From Isoetes taiwanensis (Eukaryota; Streptophyta; Lycopodiopsida; Isoetales; Isoetaceae), in NCBI GenBank assembly GCA_021234155.1, contig JAJEKV010000191.1, positions 112,842 through 176,841 on the forward strand: 64,000 nt of DNA. Reading direction: 5' to 3'. Below are positions 1 through 11,751 of this stretch, piece after piece; positions within the stretch are counted from its first letter, which is position 1; each line of letters starts with the position of its first letter. A program made the translations under genes and the position numbers. The notes below the pieces were generated by a model. The model made no database searches. It was given only the letters and a program-made list of their open reading frames with translations, and was not told the DNA's origin.

Positions 1-831
1 ACATTGCTTCGTTCAGTTACGTATTGCTAGGGGAATTAAAGGGGCTGAGGAAAGAAAGGGAAGAATTAGGAAAGCGGAAGAAAAAGGCAAGTAAAAAAGG
101 TGGAAAAAAGGGGCTGGAAAAATACCGCTGGGAAAAAGGGAAAAGGAAAAATAGAAAGGGAAAGGGAAGAGAAAAGGAAGGGGGAAAGGAAGAGAGAAAA
201 GAGCCGCAGGAAAAAGGAAAGAGATTGGAAATGATGAAAAAAGAAGGAAAGGGAAAAAGAAAAAAAGAGGAAAGGGAAGGAAGGAAAAAGGCATGAGAGA
301 AAAAAGGGAAGAAGAAATGGGAAAAAAGGGGCCTTAGGATAAAGAAGAGAAGAGATTTAAGGAGAGGAAGAAAAACATTAAAAGATTAAGAGGGAAAAGC
401 AAGGAATGGAAGAAAGGGAAAAAGAGCATGAGAAAAAATGGGAAGGGTGGAGGAGAGTGCAGAAAAGTGGAAGGGAAAAGTAGTCAAAGGGGAAAGAGAG
501 GGAAAAAAAGCGAGAGGGAGAAGAAAAAGGAAGGAAAAGAGGGAGGGAGAAAGAGATTAAAAAGAAAAGAAAAAAAAAAAGAGAGGAGAAATGAAGTAAT
601 GCGAGGAAAGACCAGAAAGGAAAAAGAAAAGTGTGCTTAAAAAGGAAAATGAGGAAAAAGAGGATATGCAGGGATGTGAGACAGGGAAGGGATTGTATCA
701 AATGCAGAGCATATATAGCCCACAGATATGATGGACTTGAGTTGAAAATGAGAGTCACAGGGCTGAATAAGGTTTTCCATCCACAAAATGTTCCCAACAT
801 TTGCCCGGTAACGCTGGGCACCATTACTAGT
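1..831 (+). mobile_element. Helitron type A, 3' part (polypurine body)
   Basis: The plus strand is nearly pure A/G up to about 650. It then runs through a non-repetitive 3' section to a Helitron-like terminus: a hairpin at 803-819 (GCCCGGT-AAC-GCTGGGC type), then ACCATTA and CTAG at 827-830. The next base is T, as expected for A^T insertion, and the flank 'ttctaattatgg' is the tRNA-array unit. The 3' section is the reverse complement of the left ends at 15952 and 50537, so it is the same family (type A). The 5' end lies outside the window. No Rep/helicase coding is visible, so it is non-autonomous. Confidence 0.75.
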
Positions 832-908
832 TTCTAATTATGGTTGTCAAAAGACGTTGAGATGAACAACACTATCAAAGTATCTTTGAAGGCGAGCATT
901 ATTAAAAG

Positions 909-994
909 GTTGCTTGCTTTGGCGAGTGGTTAAAGGCGTGTGCACTGCCTAAGGTACATAGGGTTTCCCCACGAGTTCAAATCTACGGCCCGTA
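909..994 (+). tRNA. tRNA-Ser(GCU)-like, unit 1, degraded
   Basis: The A-box region (GGCGAGTGGTTAAAGG) and long variable arm (GGGTTTCCCC) are clear. The anticodon loop is altered by an extra base (tgccTAAgg), so GCU is not intact here. The 3' acceptor strand is imperfect. Confidence 0.55.
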
Positions 995-1140
995 ACCTTG
1001 TTTAGAGGAATAAATCTTTAGTTGCTGTTATTATATCTCAATGGGATGGGTGAAGTCCATTCGATTCAATTTCGCCCCACAGCCACACATTTTTGGATAC
1101 ATCCTATAAGTAATGTAGGTTTTGATGCTTAGTCATTATA

Positions 1141-1217
1141 GGGGATGTAGCTCCCACGGATGGTAGAGTGCTTTCGTTGCTTGTCGCGAGGTATTGGGAT
1201 CGATGCCCTTTACTCCA
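1141..1217 (+). tRNA. tRNA-Ala(AGC)-like, unit 1, degraded
   Basis: The 5' acceptor GGGGATG and the T-arm core GGGATCGATGCCC are present. The anticodon arm reads cgttgcttgtcgcgagg rather than cgtttagcatgcgagagg, so the AGC anticodon is lost in this copy as written. Confidence 0.5.
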
Positions 1218-1943
1218 GCTATTTTCGCCCCTCCACGAGCTTGTAGGAAATGGGGTATAAGAATTATGAATGAGCGTCATATCTATACCCATAGATGGGG
1301 TATACAAATAGTCCATAAAATGGTATATAAAAGATTTAAAATCAACCCAGTGTGGTAGAGCTTCGGTTCTGAGTAGTGCCCCAAAAATACAACATGCAAG
1401 TGCTTGCACAAAAGAAAGAGTCGTGGAGACATCTATAAATGAAATAAACTTGAGTTGGACATATCTTACATGGCGAGACTCGGGCCAGGCGATTTTTACT
1501 TCCTTAAGAATAAAGTCTACACTGATTTTGTTATTCACGAATTGGGAGTGGCATTTTTTGTGATTCATATGTATGAGGGAGCAATGTCAAAAGTATGAAA
1601 GAAGTCCACGAGGAGGCGGCTTTATCCATAACCATGAAATCTAATTCTAGAAAGTCATTATTTTTTCCAAAGCTTTTTGCTTTTAAGCTTTCCAACATTC
1701 CGTCAGCAAACTGGGCGCAACCTTGTTGCAAAACAAATTCCATCTTGTGATGGAGGCTTTGCCCTCTTAATTGGTAAAGCCTTCTTTCTTAAGCTCGTGG
1801 AGAGCCGCCGTTATGAACATGAGAGCTCGATTGAAGTGAGGTGTGCTCAGCTTGTAGTAGCTATTAATATCATAATTTGGTATATTTTGCAGGATTTTCT
1901 AGCGTGAAGGTAATGATCATTATTTTCTAGAGGTTATATAATA

Positions 1944-2707
1944 GGAAAACTACCAAAATGCCCTATATGAGTTTATGTAATTACTAAAATGCCCTTATGA
2001 GTTTCAGGTACGAAAGTACCCCACGACTCAAATAAATATACAAATAAATTACCAATTTGCTATAGACATCAAAACAGTGCAAAATACCCCTACATCAAAC
2101 TTAATTACCAAAATGGCATTACACTTAACAATTTTGATCAATCTACACCAAATTTAATTGCCAAAATGCCTACCCACTTCAAACTTAATTACAAAATACA
2201 CCCCTCTGAGGAGCCTTGTTGCGACACTTACAAAGGAGACGATGTTTCTTGTGGTTTTAGCGCCGCGATGACATTTGCTGTGGAGCGTGTTACCATGAGC
2301 CACCTGCGGATTTTTGAGCGTCCGAAACCTAAGCAGCATGTGCATAGAGGAGAAGAGATGTAAGAGAAGAGGAATAATATCATTATAGGAAGGTGTAATG
2401 GAAAAGACATACAATGCATGTTGTTGTATGGGGCTCCAGATTGGTGATGATTGTGACTTACGTAATCTCTTTGTTGAATTTAAAACTTCAATTCTTGAGG
2501 CATTTAGAGTATGGATTCGCAGTGGGAATAAATTATGTAAGGGCATTTTTAGTGAAGTCGTTAGTGTAAAGGCTAAATTAGTGAATTTAGAACATATGTT
2601 TATCTGATATATTTATTTGGAGCGGGGCATTTGATGAATTTTAAAACTCATAAGGGCATTTTGGTAATTACATAAACTCATAGGGGTATTTTGAGTAGGA
2701 TTTTTCC
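1944..2707. mobile_element. Mutator-like MITE, copy 1 (764 bp)
   Basis: Long terminal inverted repeats of roughly 70 bp begin GGAAAA and include a shared stretch ATGAGTTTATGTAATTAC in opposite orientations at the two ends. A 9-bp direct repeat, TATATAATA, flanks the element (1935-1943 and 2708-2716). This length is typical of Mutator-superfamily target-site duplications. The sequence either side is the array spacer 'gaggttatataatacttcc', so it interrupts unit 1. The interior (about 2200-2350) is more GC-rich than the ends and could be captured DNA, but I recognise no gene in it. Confidence 0.8.
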
Positions 2708-3006
2708 TATATAATACTTCCTTGCCATGGAGGCGACTAAAAATAAAAACAAAGAGAGAAAAATGTTCTTTGCCACCAGTAAGTAAGCTGAGGCCATGTC
2801 TAGGGCATAAAGCAACTAAGATGGAAAATCTTTGCAAAAAATTCTTGGATTTTCTCATTGGGCCCCATAAGAGTTTTGAGTGCCTTGAGGCTTTTGCATA
2901 CATCCCTCAAAGTTTAGAGGCAATTTCTAATTATAGTTGTGTCCAAGACATTGAGAAGATGAACAACACTATCAAAGTATCTTTGAAGGGCAGGCATTAT
3001 TAAAAG

Positions 3007-3088
3007 GTAGCTTTGGTAAAGTGGATTAAAAGGCGTGTGCTGCTAAGTACATGGGGTTTCCCCACGGAGTTCAAATCTCGAGGCGGCG
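3007..3088 (+). tRNA. tRNA-Ser(GCU), unit 2
   Basis: The anticodon loop TGCTAA (GCU) and the variable arm are intact. The D-arm is disturbed (ggtaaagtggattaaaagg) and the T-arm reads GAGTTCAAATCTC. Confidence 0.6.
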
Positions 3089-3241
3089 TAACCTTGTTCA
3101 AGAGAATCTAAATCTTTAGTTCTTTGTTATTATTATATCTCAAGCGGGATGGTAGAAATCCATTTGGTTCGAATTTCCTTACAGCCACACATTTTGGATA
3201 CATCTATAAGTAATGTAGGTTTTGATGCTTGATGCATTATA

Positions 3242-3311
3242 GGGGATGTAGCTCGGATGGTAGAGTGCTTTCGTTTAGCATCGAGGTATTGGGATCGATG
3301 CGACTTCTCCC
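3242..3311 (+). tRNA. tRNA-Ala(AGC), unit 2
   Basis: GGGGATGTAGCTC, the anticodon loop TTAGCAT and ATTGGGATCGATG are visible. The 3' side of the anticodon stem is shortened by several bases. Confidence 0.6.
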
Positions 3312-4042
3312 GACTATTTTCCTTCTCCACAGCTTAAGTAGGAAATGGGGTATAAGAATTATGAATGAGCGTCATATATCTATGCCATAGATGGGGTATA
3401 CATATAGTCCGTAAAAATGGTATATAAGATTTAAAATCAAACGATGTGAGTAAGGCTTTCGGTTACAATTAGTGCCCACGGAAAAGCCTGCGTACAGAGT
3501 GCTTGCCCCAAAAGAAGTCGTGGAGACATCTATAAATAGAAGATAAACTTCAGTTGGACATATCGCCATAAGCTGAGCCTCAATTTGCGTTTTATGCCGC
3601 TTGGGATAGATGCAGCGTTTTGTTTTGCCGAATTAGGGGTGGCATTTTTTGTGATTCATATGTATGAGGGAGCGAAGTAATCCCAAAGTATGAAAAGAGT
3701 CCACGAGGAAGGCCCGGCTTTATCCTTAACCTTCGGGAGTCAATTTGGAGAATCATTATTTTTTCCAAAGCTTTTGCTTTTAGAAGCTTTCAACTTGTCC
3801 GGAGTCGCGCCAACTGGCGCTGGCCTTGTTGCCGACAAATTCCCATCTTGTGATGGAGGCTTTGCACCTCGCGGTATTCAAGCCTTCTTTCTGTAACCTC
3901 GTGAAATACTTATTGCATAGACATGAGAGCTCGATTGGTGGTGTGCTCAGCACCCGTAGTAGCTATTAACCATATAATTTGGTATATTTACAGGATTTTC
4001 AGCGTGAAGGTAATGATCATTATTTTCTAGAGGTTATATAAT

Positions 4043-4807
4043 GGAAAACTACCAAAATGCCCCTATGAGTTTATGTAATTACTAAAAATGCCATACTTGA
4101 GTTTCAAAATTACCAAAATGCGCAGCTCAAATAAATGCTCACAAAATAAATTACCAATTTGCCCACATGAATATCAAACTTAATTGCCAGAAATACCCCT
4201 ACACATCAAACTTAATTACCAAAATGGCATTACCTGCCAATTTGATCAATCTACACCCAATTTTAATTACCAAAATGCCTATACTTCAAACAATTACAAA
4301 AATACCTACGGTGCTTGTTGTGACACTTACAAAGGAGACAATGAAACTTTCTTAGCCAGTTTTAGCGCCGCGATGACATTGCTGTGGAGGCGATGTTACC
4401 GCTGTAAGGCCACAGGATTTTTTTGAGCGATCGAAACCTAAGCGCATGTGCATAGGAGAAAAGATGTAGAGAAGAGGAATATCATTATGGAAGGTGTAAT
4501 GGAAAAGACACAATGCATGTTGTTGTATAGGCTCCAATTCGGTGATGATTGCTTGATACGTAATCTCTTTTTTGTTTGAATTTAAACTTCAATTCTTGAG
4601 GCATTTAGTATAGATGCGATGGGAATAAGTATGTAGGGCATTTTGGTAAGTGCATTGAATGATAACGAGAACAAGTAAATAATTATTAAATATGTTATTT
4701 TATCTGATATATTTATTTGAGCCGAGGGGGCATTTTACATTAATTTTAAAACTCATAAGGGCATTTACAGTAATTACATAAACTCATAAATTATTTTGAT
4801 GATTTTC
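4043..4807. mobile_element. Mutator-like MITE, copy 2
   Basis: This is the same element as at 1944-2707, in the same orientation and at the same position of the repeat unit (after 'gaggttatata', before 'tatataaatactt'). It has the same length, inverted ends and GC-richer centre. The identical insertion point implies that units 1 and 2 were duplicated after a single MITE insertion. Confidence 0.75.
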
Positions 4808-5107
4808 TATATAAATACTTCATTTGCCATGGAAGCGGAGCTAAAATAGAAAACATAAGAGAAAAATGTTGCTTTTAACACGGTAGTAAGCTAGTATGTC
4901 TGGGCATAAGCAGCTGGATGGAGAAATCTTTTGCCAAGAATTCTTGGATTTTCTCATTTGGTTTTGCCTAGAGTTTGAGAGTGCCTTGAGGCTTTGCATA
5001 CATCCCTCAAAGTTTAGAACACACCCATTTCTAATTATAGTTGTCAAAAGGAACATTGAAGATGAACAACACTATCAAAGTATCTTTGAGATGAGCATTA
5101 TTAAAAG

Positions 5108-5199
5108 GTCGCTTTGGCGGGGAATGTGGTTAAGGGCTGATATTTTGCTGAAATGCATGCGGGGTTTCCCCACGAGTTCGGAAATCTACTCAGGCGGCG
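5108..5199 (+). tRNA. tRNA-Ser(GCU)-like, unit 3, degraded
   Basis: It starts GTCGCTTTGG like the clean copy at 38213 and ends CAGGCGGCG. Insertions disrupt the D-arm and anticodon stem; a GCT triplet remains in the loop region. Confidence 0.55.
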
Positions 5200-5351
5200 T
5201 AACCTTGTTCAAGAGAATAAATCCTTTGGTTTTGGCACATTATTATATCTCCAGCAGGGATGAGTGAAGTCCGGTAGGATTCAATTCTTACAACCACACA
5301 TTTTGGACCTGCATCTATAAATACAATGTAGGTTTTGATGGCATTCATATA

Positions 5352-5430
5352 GGGGATGTAAGCTGGATAATTGGGAGTCTTTCGTTTAGCATCACGAGGA
5401 GGTATTGGGATCGATGCCCAACTTCCTCAA
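5352..5430 (+). tRNA. tRNA-Ala(AGC), unit 3
   Basis: The acceptor start GGGGATGTA, TTAGCAT anticodon loop and GGGATCGATGCCCAAC T-arm are kept. The D-arm is altered (ctggataattgggagt). Confidence 0.6.
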
Positions 5431-6464
5431 TATTTTTAACCTCCACGAGCTTAAGTAGGAAATGGGGTATAAATTATGAATGAGCGGCGTCGCCATCTCA
5501 CGCCATAGATGGAATTATACCATATAGATCCATAAAATGGTATATAAGATTTAAAATCCAGCCGATGGAGTACAGGCTTACAAGTTCTAATTGAATTGCC
5601 CCAAAGAAATACAACATTTTAGAGGTGCTTGCTAAAAGAGAGTCATTGGGGAGCATCTATAAATGAAGATAAACTTGATTGGACATATCTTACGCCAAAG
5701 CGAGGCACACTCAGGGTAAGGCGATTTTACTTCCTTGGAATAAATCTACATGATTTTGTTTCTGAATTAGGCATTTTTTTGTGATTCATATGTATGAGGA
5801 GCAATATCCAAAAGTATGAAAAGGGAGTCCTGAGGAAGGGGGCGGCTTTATCCCTTAACCATATGAAATCTAATTCTAGAGAAAGTCATTATTTTTTTTC
5901 CAGCTTTTTGCTTTTACGGCTTTCAACATTCCGTCCTTAAGCGGCCGCCAACTGCTTGTTGCCAAACAAATTCCATCTTGTGATGGAGGCTTTGCCTCTT
6001 AATTATTAAAAACCTTCTTTCTTAAGCTCGTGGAGCCATATTGCATAGACATGAGGAGCTTCGATTGAAGTAGGTATGCTCAACACAGCAGTAGCTAATT
6101 AATATGTATTTTGGTATATTTTCACGGGATTTTCTAAAGCGTGAAGGTAATGATCATTATTTTTCACAAAGAGTTTATATAATACTTCCTTGCCATGGGC
6201 TGACTAAAATAGAAAAACCAGAAAAATGTTGCTGCCGCGGTAAGTAAAAGGGTATGTCTAGGGCATAAAGCAACTAAGGTAGGAAAATCAACGAAATTTA
6301 GCACGGATTTTCTCATTGGGCCCCATAGAGTTTTGAGTGCCTTGAGGGCTTTGCATACATCCCTCAAAGTTTAGAACATTTCTAATTATGGTTGTCAAAG
6401 AGACGTTAGAGATGAACAAGCTTACTATCAAAGTAATATTTTGAAGATGAGCATTATTAAAAAG

Positions 6465-6567
6465 GTAAAACTTTGGCCAGAAAGTGTAAGTTAAAAGAGG
6501 CATTAATTGCTGCTAGAATTACATGCGGGTTTTCCCCACGGGGAGTTCAAATCTCTCGAGGCGGCGT
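6465..6567 (+). tRNA. tRNA-Ser(GCU)-like, unit 4, degraded
   Basis: The CTTTGGCC start, variable arm and T-arm (GAGTTCAAATCTCTCGAGG) are recognisable. Insertions in the D- and anticodon arms lengthen the copy to about 103 bp. Confidence 0.45.
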
Positions 6568-6717
6568 AACCTTGTTCAAAGAGGAATAATAAATCTTTAG
6601 TTTAAGCATTATTATATCTCAGCGGGATGGTGAAGTCCATTCGATTCAATTCCACCACAACCACACATTTTGGATACATCTACCATAAGTAATGTAGGTT
6701 TTGATGGCAGTCATATA

Positions 6718-6769
6718 GGGGATGTAGCTCGGATGGTAGAGTGCTTTCGTTTAGCATCACGAGGAGGTA
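6718..6769 (+). pseudogene. 5' half of tRNA-Ala(AGC), unit 4 partial duplication
   Basis: The gene runs normally through the anticodon loop (TTAGCAT) to 'gaggaggta'. It then joins directly to spacer sequence ('aatcttttagtttc') that normally lies between Ser and Ala. A complete Ala copy follows at 6907. This is a tandem duplication of about 180 bp with its breakpoint inside the tRNA. Confidence 0.7.
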
Positions 6770-6906
6770 AATCTTTTAGTTTCTTTGTTATTATATCTCC
6801 AAGCGGGATAGGGTGGAAGTCAAATTCGATTCAATTCCTTACAACCACATTTGGATACATCCTACTACCCATAAGTAATGTAGGTTTTGATGCTTGAAGT
6901 CATATA

Positions 6907-6988
6907 GGGGATGCCAAGCTCGGATAGTGCAGGAGTGCTCGTTTAGCATCGCGAGGAGAGGTGTGGGATCGATGCACTTTAGCCTCCA
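6907..6988 (+). tRNA. tRNA-Ala(AGC), unit 4, second copy
   Basis: It has a GGGGATG start, TTAGCAT loop and GGGATCGATGC T-arm. Small insertions sit in the D-arm and variable region. Confidence 0.55.
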
Positions 6989-8000
6989 ACTATTTTCCTT
7001 CTCTCCACGAGCTTAAGTAGGAAATGGGGTATAAGAATTATGAATGAGCGTCCTTATCTCGCCATAGATGGGGTATACATATAGTCCATAAAAATGGTAT
7101 ATAAGATTTAAAATCAACGATGTGATGCGAGGCTGGTTCTAATTAGTGCCCCAAAAATATAACATCTGAGAGTGCTTGCTAAAGAAATTAGGTAAGAACA
7201 TCTATAAATAGAAGATATAAACTTAGAGTTGGACATATCTTACTTAAGCCCGAATTTCAGGCCAGGCGATTTTTTACTTCCTTGGAATGCGTCACCATGA
7301 TTTTTGTTTTACGAGATTGGGGCGGCATTTTGTGATTCATATATGAGGGCAATGTCAAAAAGTATGAAGAGAAGTCCGCAGGGAAGGGAATGACTTTATC
7401 CATAACCATGAAATCTAATTCTAGAGAAAGTCATTATTTTTTAAGCTTTTTGCTTTTAAACTTTCCAACATTCCGTCATAAAGCACGGCCCGCAACCTTA
7501 TTTGCCAAACAATTACATCTTGTGATGGAAAACTTACTCTTAATGGTGTTAAAAACTATGCTTTCTTAAGCTGCATTGGAGAGCCATATTGCATAGACAT
7601 GAGAGCTGATTGGAAGCGGTCAATGCTCAACACCGTAGTAGCTAATAATATCATATTTTGGTATATTTTGCAGGATTTTCTAAGAAAGCGTGAAGGTAAT
7701 GATCATTATTTCCTAGAGGTTATATACTTCCTTGCCATGGGCTGACTAAAATAGAAAAACAAAGAAAAATGTTGCTGCCGCAGTAAATGGCCGGTATGTC
7801 TAGGGCATAAAGCAACTAAGATGGGGAATGCTGCAAAGAATTCTTGGATTTTTCTCATTGGGCCCCATAGAGTTTTGAGTGCCCTTGAGGCTTTGCATAC
7901 ATCCCTCAAAGTTTAGAACATTTCTAATTGCTAGTTTGTCCAAGACATTGAAGATGAACATTACTATCAAAGTATCTTTGAAGGCGAGCATTATTAAAAG

Positions 8001-8088
8001 GAGTGCGCTTTGGCGAGTGGTTAAAAGGCGTGTACTGCTTGCTAAGTACATGGGGTTTTACCCACCAGAGTTCATCTCTCGAGGCGGC
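8001..8088 (+). tRNA. tRNA-Ser(GCU), unit 5
   Basis: GCGCTTTGGCGAGTGGTTAAAAGGCG, then TTGCTAAGTACATGGGG with the GCU loop, and a T-arm shortened to AGAGTTCATCTCTC. Confidence 0.6.
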
Positions 8089-8234
8089 TAACCTTGTTCA
8101 GAAGGAATAAATCTTTTAGTTTAACATTATTATATCTCCAGCGGGATGGTGAAGTCCATTGATTCAATTCCTTACAACCACACATTTTGGATACATCTAT
8201 AAGTAATGTAGGTTTTTGATGCTTGGTCATATAA

Positions 8235-8308
8235 GGGGATGTAGCTGGGATGGTAGAGTGCTGGGTTTAGCATGCGAGAGGTATTGGGATCGATGCTTAG
8301 CTTCTCCA
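8235..8308 (+). tRNA. tRNA-Ala(AGC), unit 5
   Basis: Nearly complete: GGGGATGTAGCTGGGATGGTAGAGT, loop TTAGCAT, stem GCGAG, and a CTTCTCCA 3' end. The 3' T-stem is altered (gatgcttag). Confidence 0.65.
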
Positions 8309-9352
8309 GCTATTTTCCTTCTCCACGAGGCTTAAGTAGGAAATGGGGTATAAAATTATGAATGAGCGTCCTTATCTCATACATAGATGGGAGTATACAT
8401 ATAGTCCATAAAAATGGTATATAAGATTTAAAAATCAACCGATGTAAAGGTACAGGCTTTCAGTTCTAATTAGTGCCCCAAAAATATAACATGCAAGTGC
8501 TTTGCCTAAAAAGAGAGTCATTAAGAGACATCTATAAATAGAAAGATAAACTTGATTTGGACATATCTTACTTATGAGCTTCCAGGCCCAAGCGATTTTA
8601 CTTCCCTTGGAATCGTCTGCGTTTTGTTTTGAATTGGGGCGGCATTTTTGTGATTCATATGTATGAGGGGAGCAATGTAAAAGTATGAAAAGAGAGTCCA
8701 CGGAAGGCGGCTTTATCCTTAACCATGAAATCTAATTCTAGAAAGTCATTATTTTTTTCCAAAGCTTTTGCTTTTAAGCTTTCAACTTATTCCAGATCCT
8801 TAAGCACGGCGCAACCTTGTTGCCAAACAAATTCCCATCTTGCCTTGATGGAGGCTTTGCCTCTTAATTGTTAAAACCTTCTTTCTTAAAAGCTCACAAA
8901 TTGGAGAGCCATATTGCATAGACATGAGGAAGCTCACGATTGAGTGATTATTAACTCAACACAATAGCAAGTAGCTATTAATATCATATTTTGAAGTATA
9001 ATATTTTGCGGGGGATTTTCCTAAAGCGTGAAGAGTAATGATCATTATTTCCTAGAGGTTATATATCTACTTCCTTACCATGGAGGCGACTAAAATAGAA
9101 AAACAAAGAAAAATATTTAGCTGCCGCGGCCGTAAGCTGAGTATGTCTAGGAGCTAAAGCAACTAAGATGGAAAAATGCTGCAAAGAGATTCTTGGGATT
9201 TTCTCATTGGGCCCCATATAGAGTTTTTGAGTGCCTTGAGGCTTTGCATACATCCCTCAAAGTTTAGAACATTTCCTAATTATGGTTGTCGAAGACGACC
9301 GAAGATGAACAACACTATCAAGAGTATCTTTTGAAGGCGAGCATTATTAAAA

Positions 9353-9442
9353 GGTAAACTTTAGCCCGCGTGGATTTAAGGCGTGTGCACCGCGCGCTAA
9401 AGTACATGGGGTTTCCCCACGAGTTCAAATCTCTGACTGGCG
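9353..9442 (+). tRNA. tRNA-Ser(GCU)-like, unit 6
   Basis: The anticodon region GCGCTAAAGTACATGGGGTTTCCCC and GAGTTCAAATCTCT are kept. The A-box is weakened (TTAGCCCGCGTGGATTTAAGG). Confidence 0.5.
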
Positions 9443-9592
9443 TAACCTTGTTCAAAGAGAATAAATCACTTTAGTTTCTTTATTATATCTCCAGCGGGAT
9501 GGTAAGAGTCCATTGATTCAATTCCGCCCTAACCACACATTTTAGGATACATCTATAAGTAACATGTAGGTTTTGATGCTTGTCATATATAG

Positions 9593-9673
9593 AGGGGATG
9601 TAGCTCGAGATGAGTAGAGTGCTCGTTTTGCAGCATCACGAGAGGTGACCCAGGATGCGATGCCCAACCTCAA
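9593..9673 (+). tRNA. tRNA-Ala(AGC)-like, unit 6
   Basis: GGGGATGTAGCTCGAGATGAGTAGAGTGCTCG is clear. The loop has insertions (ttttgCAGCATcac) and the T-arm is scrambled. Confidence 0.5.
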
Positions 9674-10689
9674 TATTTTTCCTTCTCCCTACTGAGCTTA
9701 AGTAGGAAATGGGGTATAAGAATTATGAATGAGCACGTCCTTATCTCGCCGCCAGATGGGGTATACATATAGTCCATAAAATGGTATATAAGATTTAAAA
9801 ATCAACTTGATGTAGTGCGAGCTTTCGGTTCTAATTAGTACCCCAAAAATATAACATGCAAATTACTTGCTAAAGAAAGAGTCGATGAGACATCTATAAA
9901 TAGAAGATAAACTTGATTGGACATATGTATAGCGAGGAGCTCGGTAGGCGATTTTTACTTCCTTGGAATCGTCGCTTGATTTTGTTTGTTTACGAATTAG
10001 GGGAGCATTTTTTGTGATTTATAATAGCTATGGGGAGCAATGTCAAAAGTATGAAAGTCCTGAGGAGAGGGGGCGAAGCACATCCCATAACCATGAAATC
10101 TAATTCTAGAGAAAGTCATTATTTTTCAAAGCTTTTGCTTTTTAGCTTTCAACATTCCGTCTTAAACGACCCGCCAACCTTGTTGTTGCCAAACAAATTC
10201 CCATCTTGTAGGCTTTGCCTCTTAATTGTTAAAACCCTTTTTCTTAAGCTAGGTAAGAGCCATATTGCATGAACATAGAGGCTTCGATTGGTGGTGTGCT
10301 CAACACTTTGTAGTAGCCTAGTAATATCATATTTTAGCAGTATATTTTGCGGGATTTTTAAGCGTGAAGGTAATGATCATTATTTTTCTAGAGGAGTTAT
10401 ATACTACTTCCTTGCCATGGGCGACTAAAATAGAAAACAAAGAGAAAAAGAAATGTTAGCTGCCACGGTAGTAAAGCCGGTATGTCTAGGGCATAAAGCA
10501 ACTAAGATGGAAAAATCGCGCAAAGAGATTCTTGGATTGCATCATTGGAGCCCCATAGAGTTTTAGTACCTTGAGGCTTTGCATACATCCCTCAAAGTTT
10601 AGAACATTTCTAATTATGGTTGTCCAAAGAGACATTGAGATGAACAACACTATCAAAAGTATCTTTGAGAGAGCAGGCATTATTAAAAG

Positions 10690-10778
10690 GTGGCACTTTG
10701 GTAGAATGGTTAAAAGCATTATTGCACGCTAAGTACATGGGGTTTCCCCACGCAGTTCAAATCTCTCGAGCGGCCACG
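10690..10778 (+). tRNA. tRNA-Ser(GCU), unit 7
   Basis: The CACGCTAAGTACATGGGGTTTCCCC anticodon and variable arms and AGTTCAAATCTCTCGAG are present. The D-arm is altered. Confidence 0.55.
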
Positions 10779-10921
10779 TAACCTTGTTCAAGAGAATAAA
10801 TCTTTAGTTCTTTGTTATTATATCTCAGCGGGATGGTGAAGTCCATTCGATTCAATTCCTTACAACCACACATTTTGGATACATCTATAAGTAATGTAGA
10901 GTTTTGATGCTTAGTCATATA

Positions 10922-10997
10922 GGGGATGTAGCTCAGATGGTAGAGTGCTGCTGGATTTATATCACGAGAGTATTGGGATCGATGCCCAACACCTCCA
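10922..10997 (+). tRNA. tRNA-Ala(AGC)-like, unit 7
   Basis: GGGGATGTAGCTCAGATGGTAGAGTGCT matches the clean copy. The anticodon loop is altered (ggatttaTATCAC), so AGC is not readable. The T-arm ATTGGGATCGATGCCCAAC is good. Confidence 0.55.
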
Positions 10998-11751
10998 ACT
11001 ATTTTACACCACCTTCTCCCTACGAGCTTAAGTAGGAAATAGGGGAGTATAAAATTATGAATGAAGCGTCCTTATCTCGCCATAGATGGGAATTATACAC
11101 ATATAGTCCATAAAATGGTATAAGATTTAAAAATCGAAAAGCCGATGTAGTCTGAGCTTTCGGTTCCTGAGTAGTGCCCAAAAATATAACACATGCAAGT
11201 GCTTGCTAAAAGAAAAGTCATTAGAACATCTATAAATAGAAGATAAACTTGAGTTAGACATATCTTATAGCGAGCTGAGGCCGAAGCGATTTTTACTTCC
11301 TTTGGAATGCGTCTACATACGATTTTGTTCTGAATTAGGCATTTTTTGTGATTCATATGTATGTATGAGGGCAATGTCAAAAGTATGAAAAGTCCGCAGG
11401 AAGACGGCTTTATCCCTTAACCATGAAATCTAATTCTAAGAAAGTCATTATTTTTCCAAAAGCTTTTTGCTTGCTTTCAACATTCAGATCAGCAAACGTA
11501 GCCTTGTTGCCAAACAAATTCCCATCTTGTGATGGAGGCTTTTGCCTCTTAATTAATTAAAAAGCCCTTCTTTTTCTTTAAACAGGTGGAAGCCATATTG
11601 CATGAACATGTAAAGAGGCTTCGATTAGGCTGATTATGCTCAACTTCTGTAGTAGCTAATTAATATCATATTTTGGTATATTTTCTGCGGGGATTTTCTA
11701 AAGCTCGTGAGTAATGATCATTATTTTTCTAGAGGTTATATAATACTTCGC

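Larger units (their letters stand above)
832..11751 (+). repeat. tRNA-Ser/tRNA-Ala tandem array, block 1 (units 1-7)
   Basis: Seven head-to-tail units. Each has a fixed order: a leader ending 'caaagtatctttgaagg', tRNA-Ser, about 145 bp of spacer, tRNA-Ala, then about 1.1 kb of AT-rich spacer containing 'tctataaatagaag' and the palindrome AATGATCATT. The Ala-to-Ala period is about 1.33-1.37 kb, but about 2.1 kb for the first two units, which each hold a 0.76-kb MITE. Small indels are frequent in every unit. No protein-coding frame is conserved between units. The block ends where the LTR element is inserted. Confidence 0.9.
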
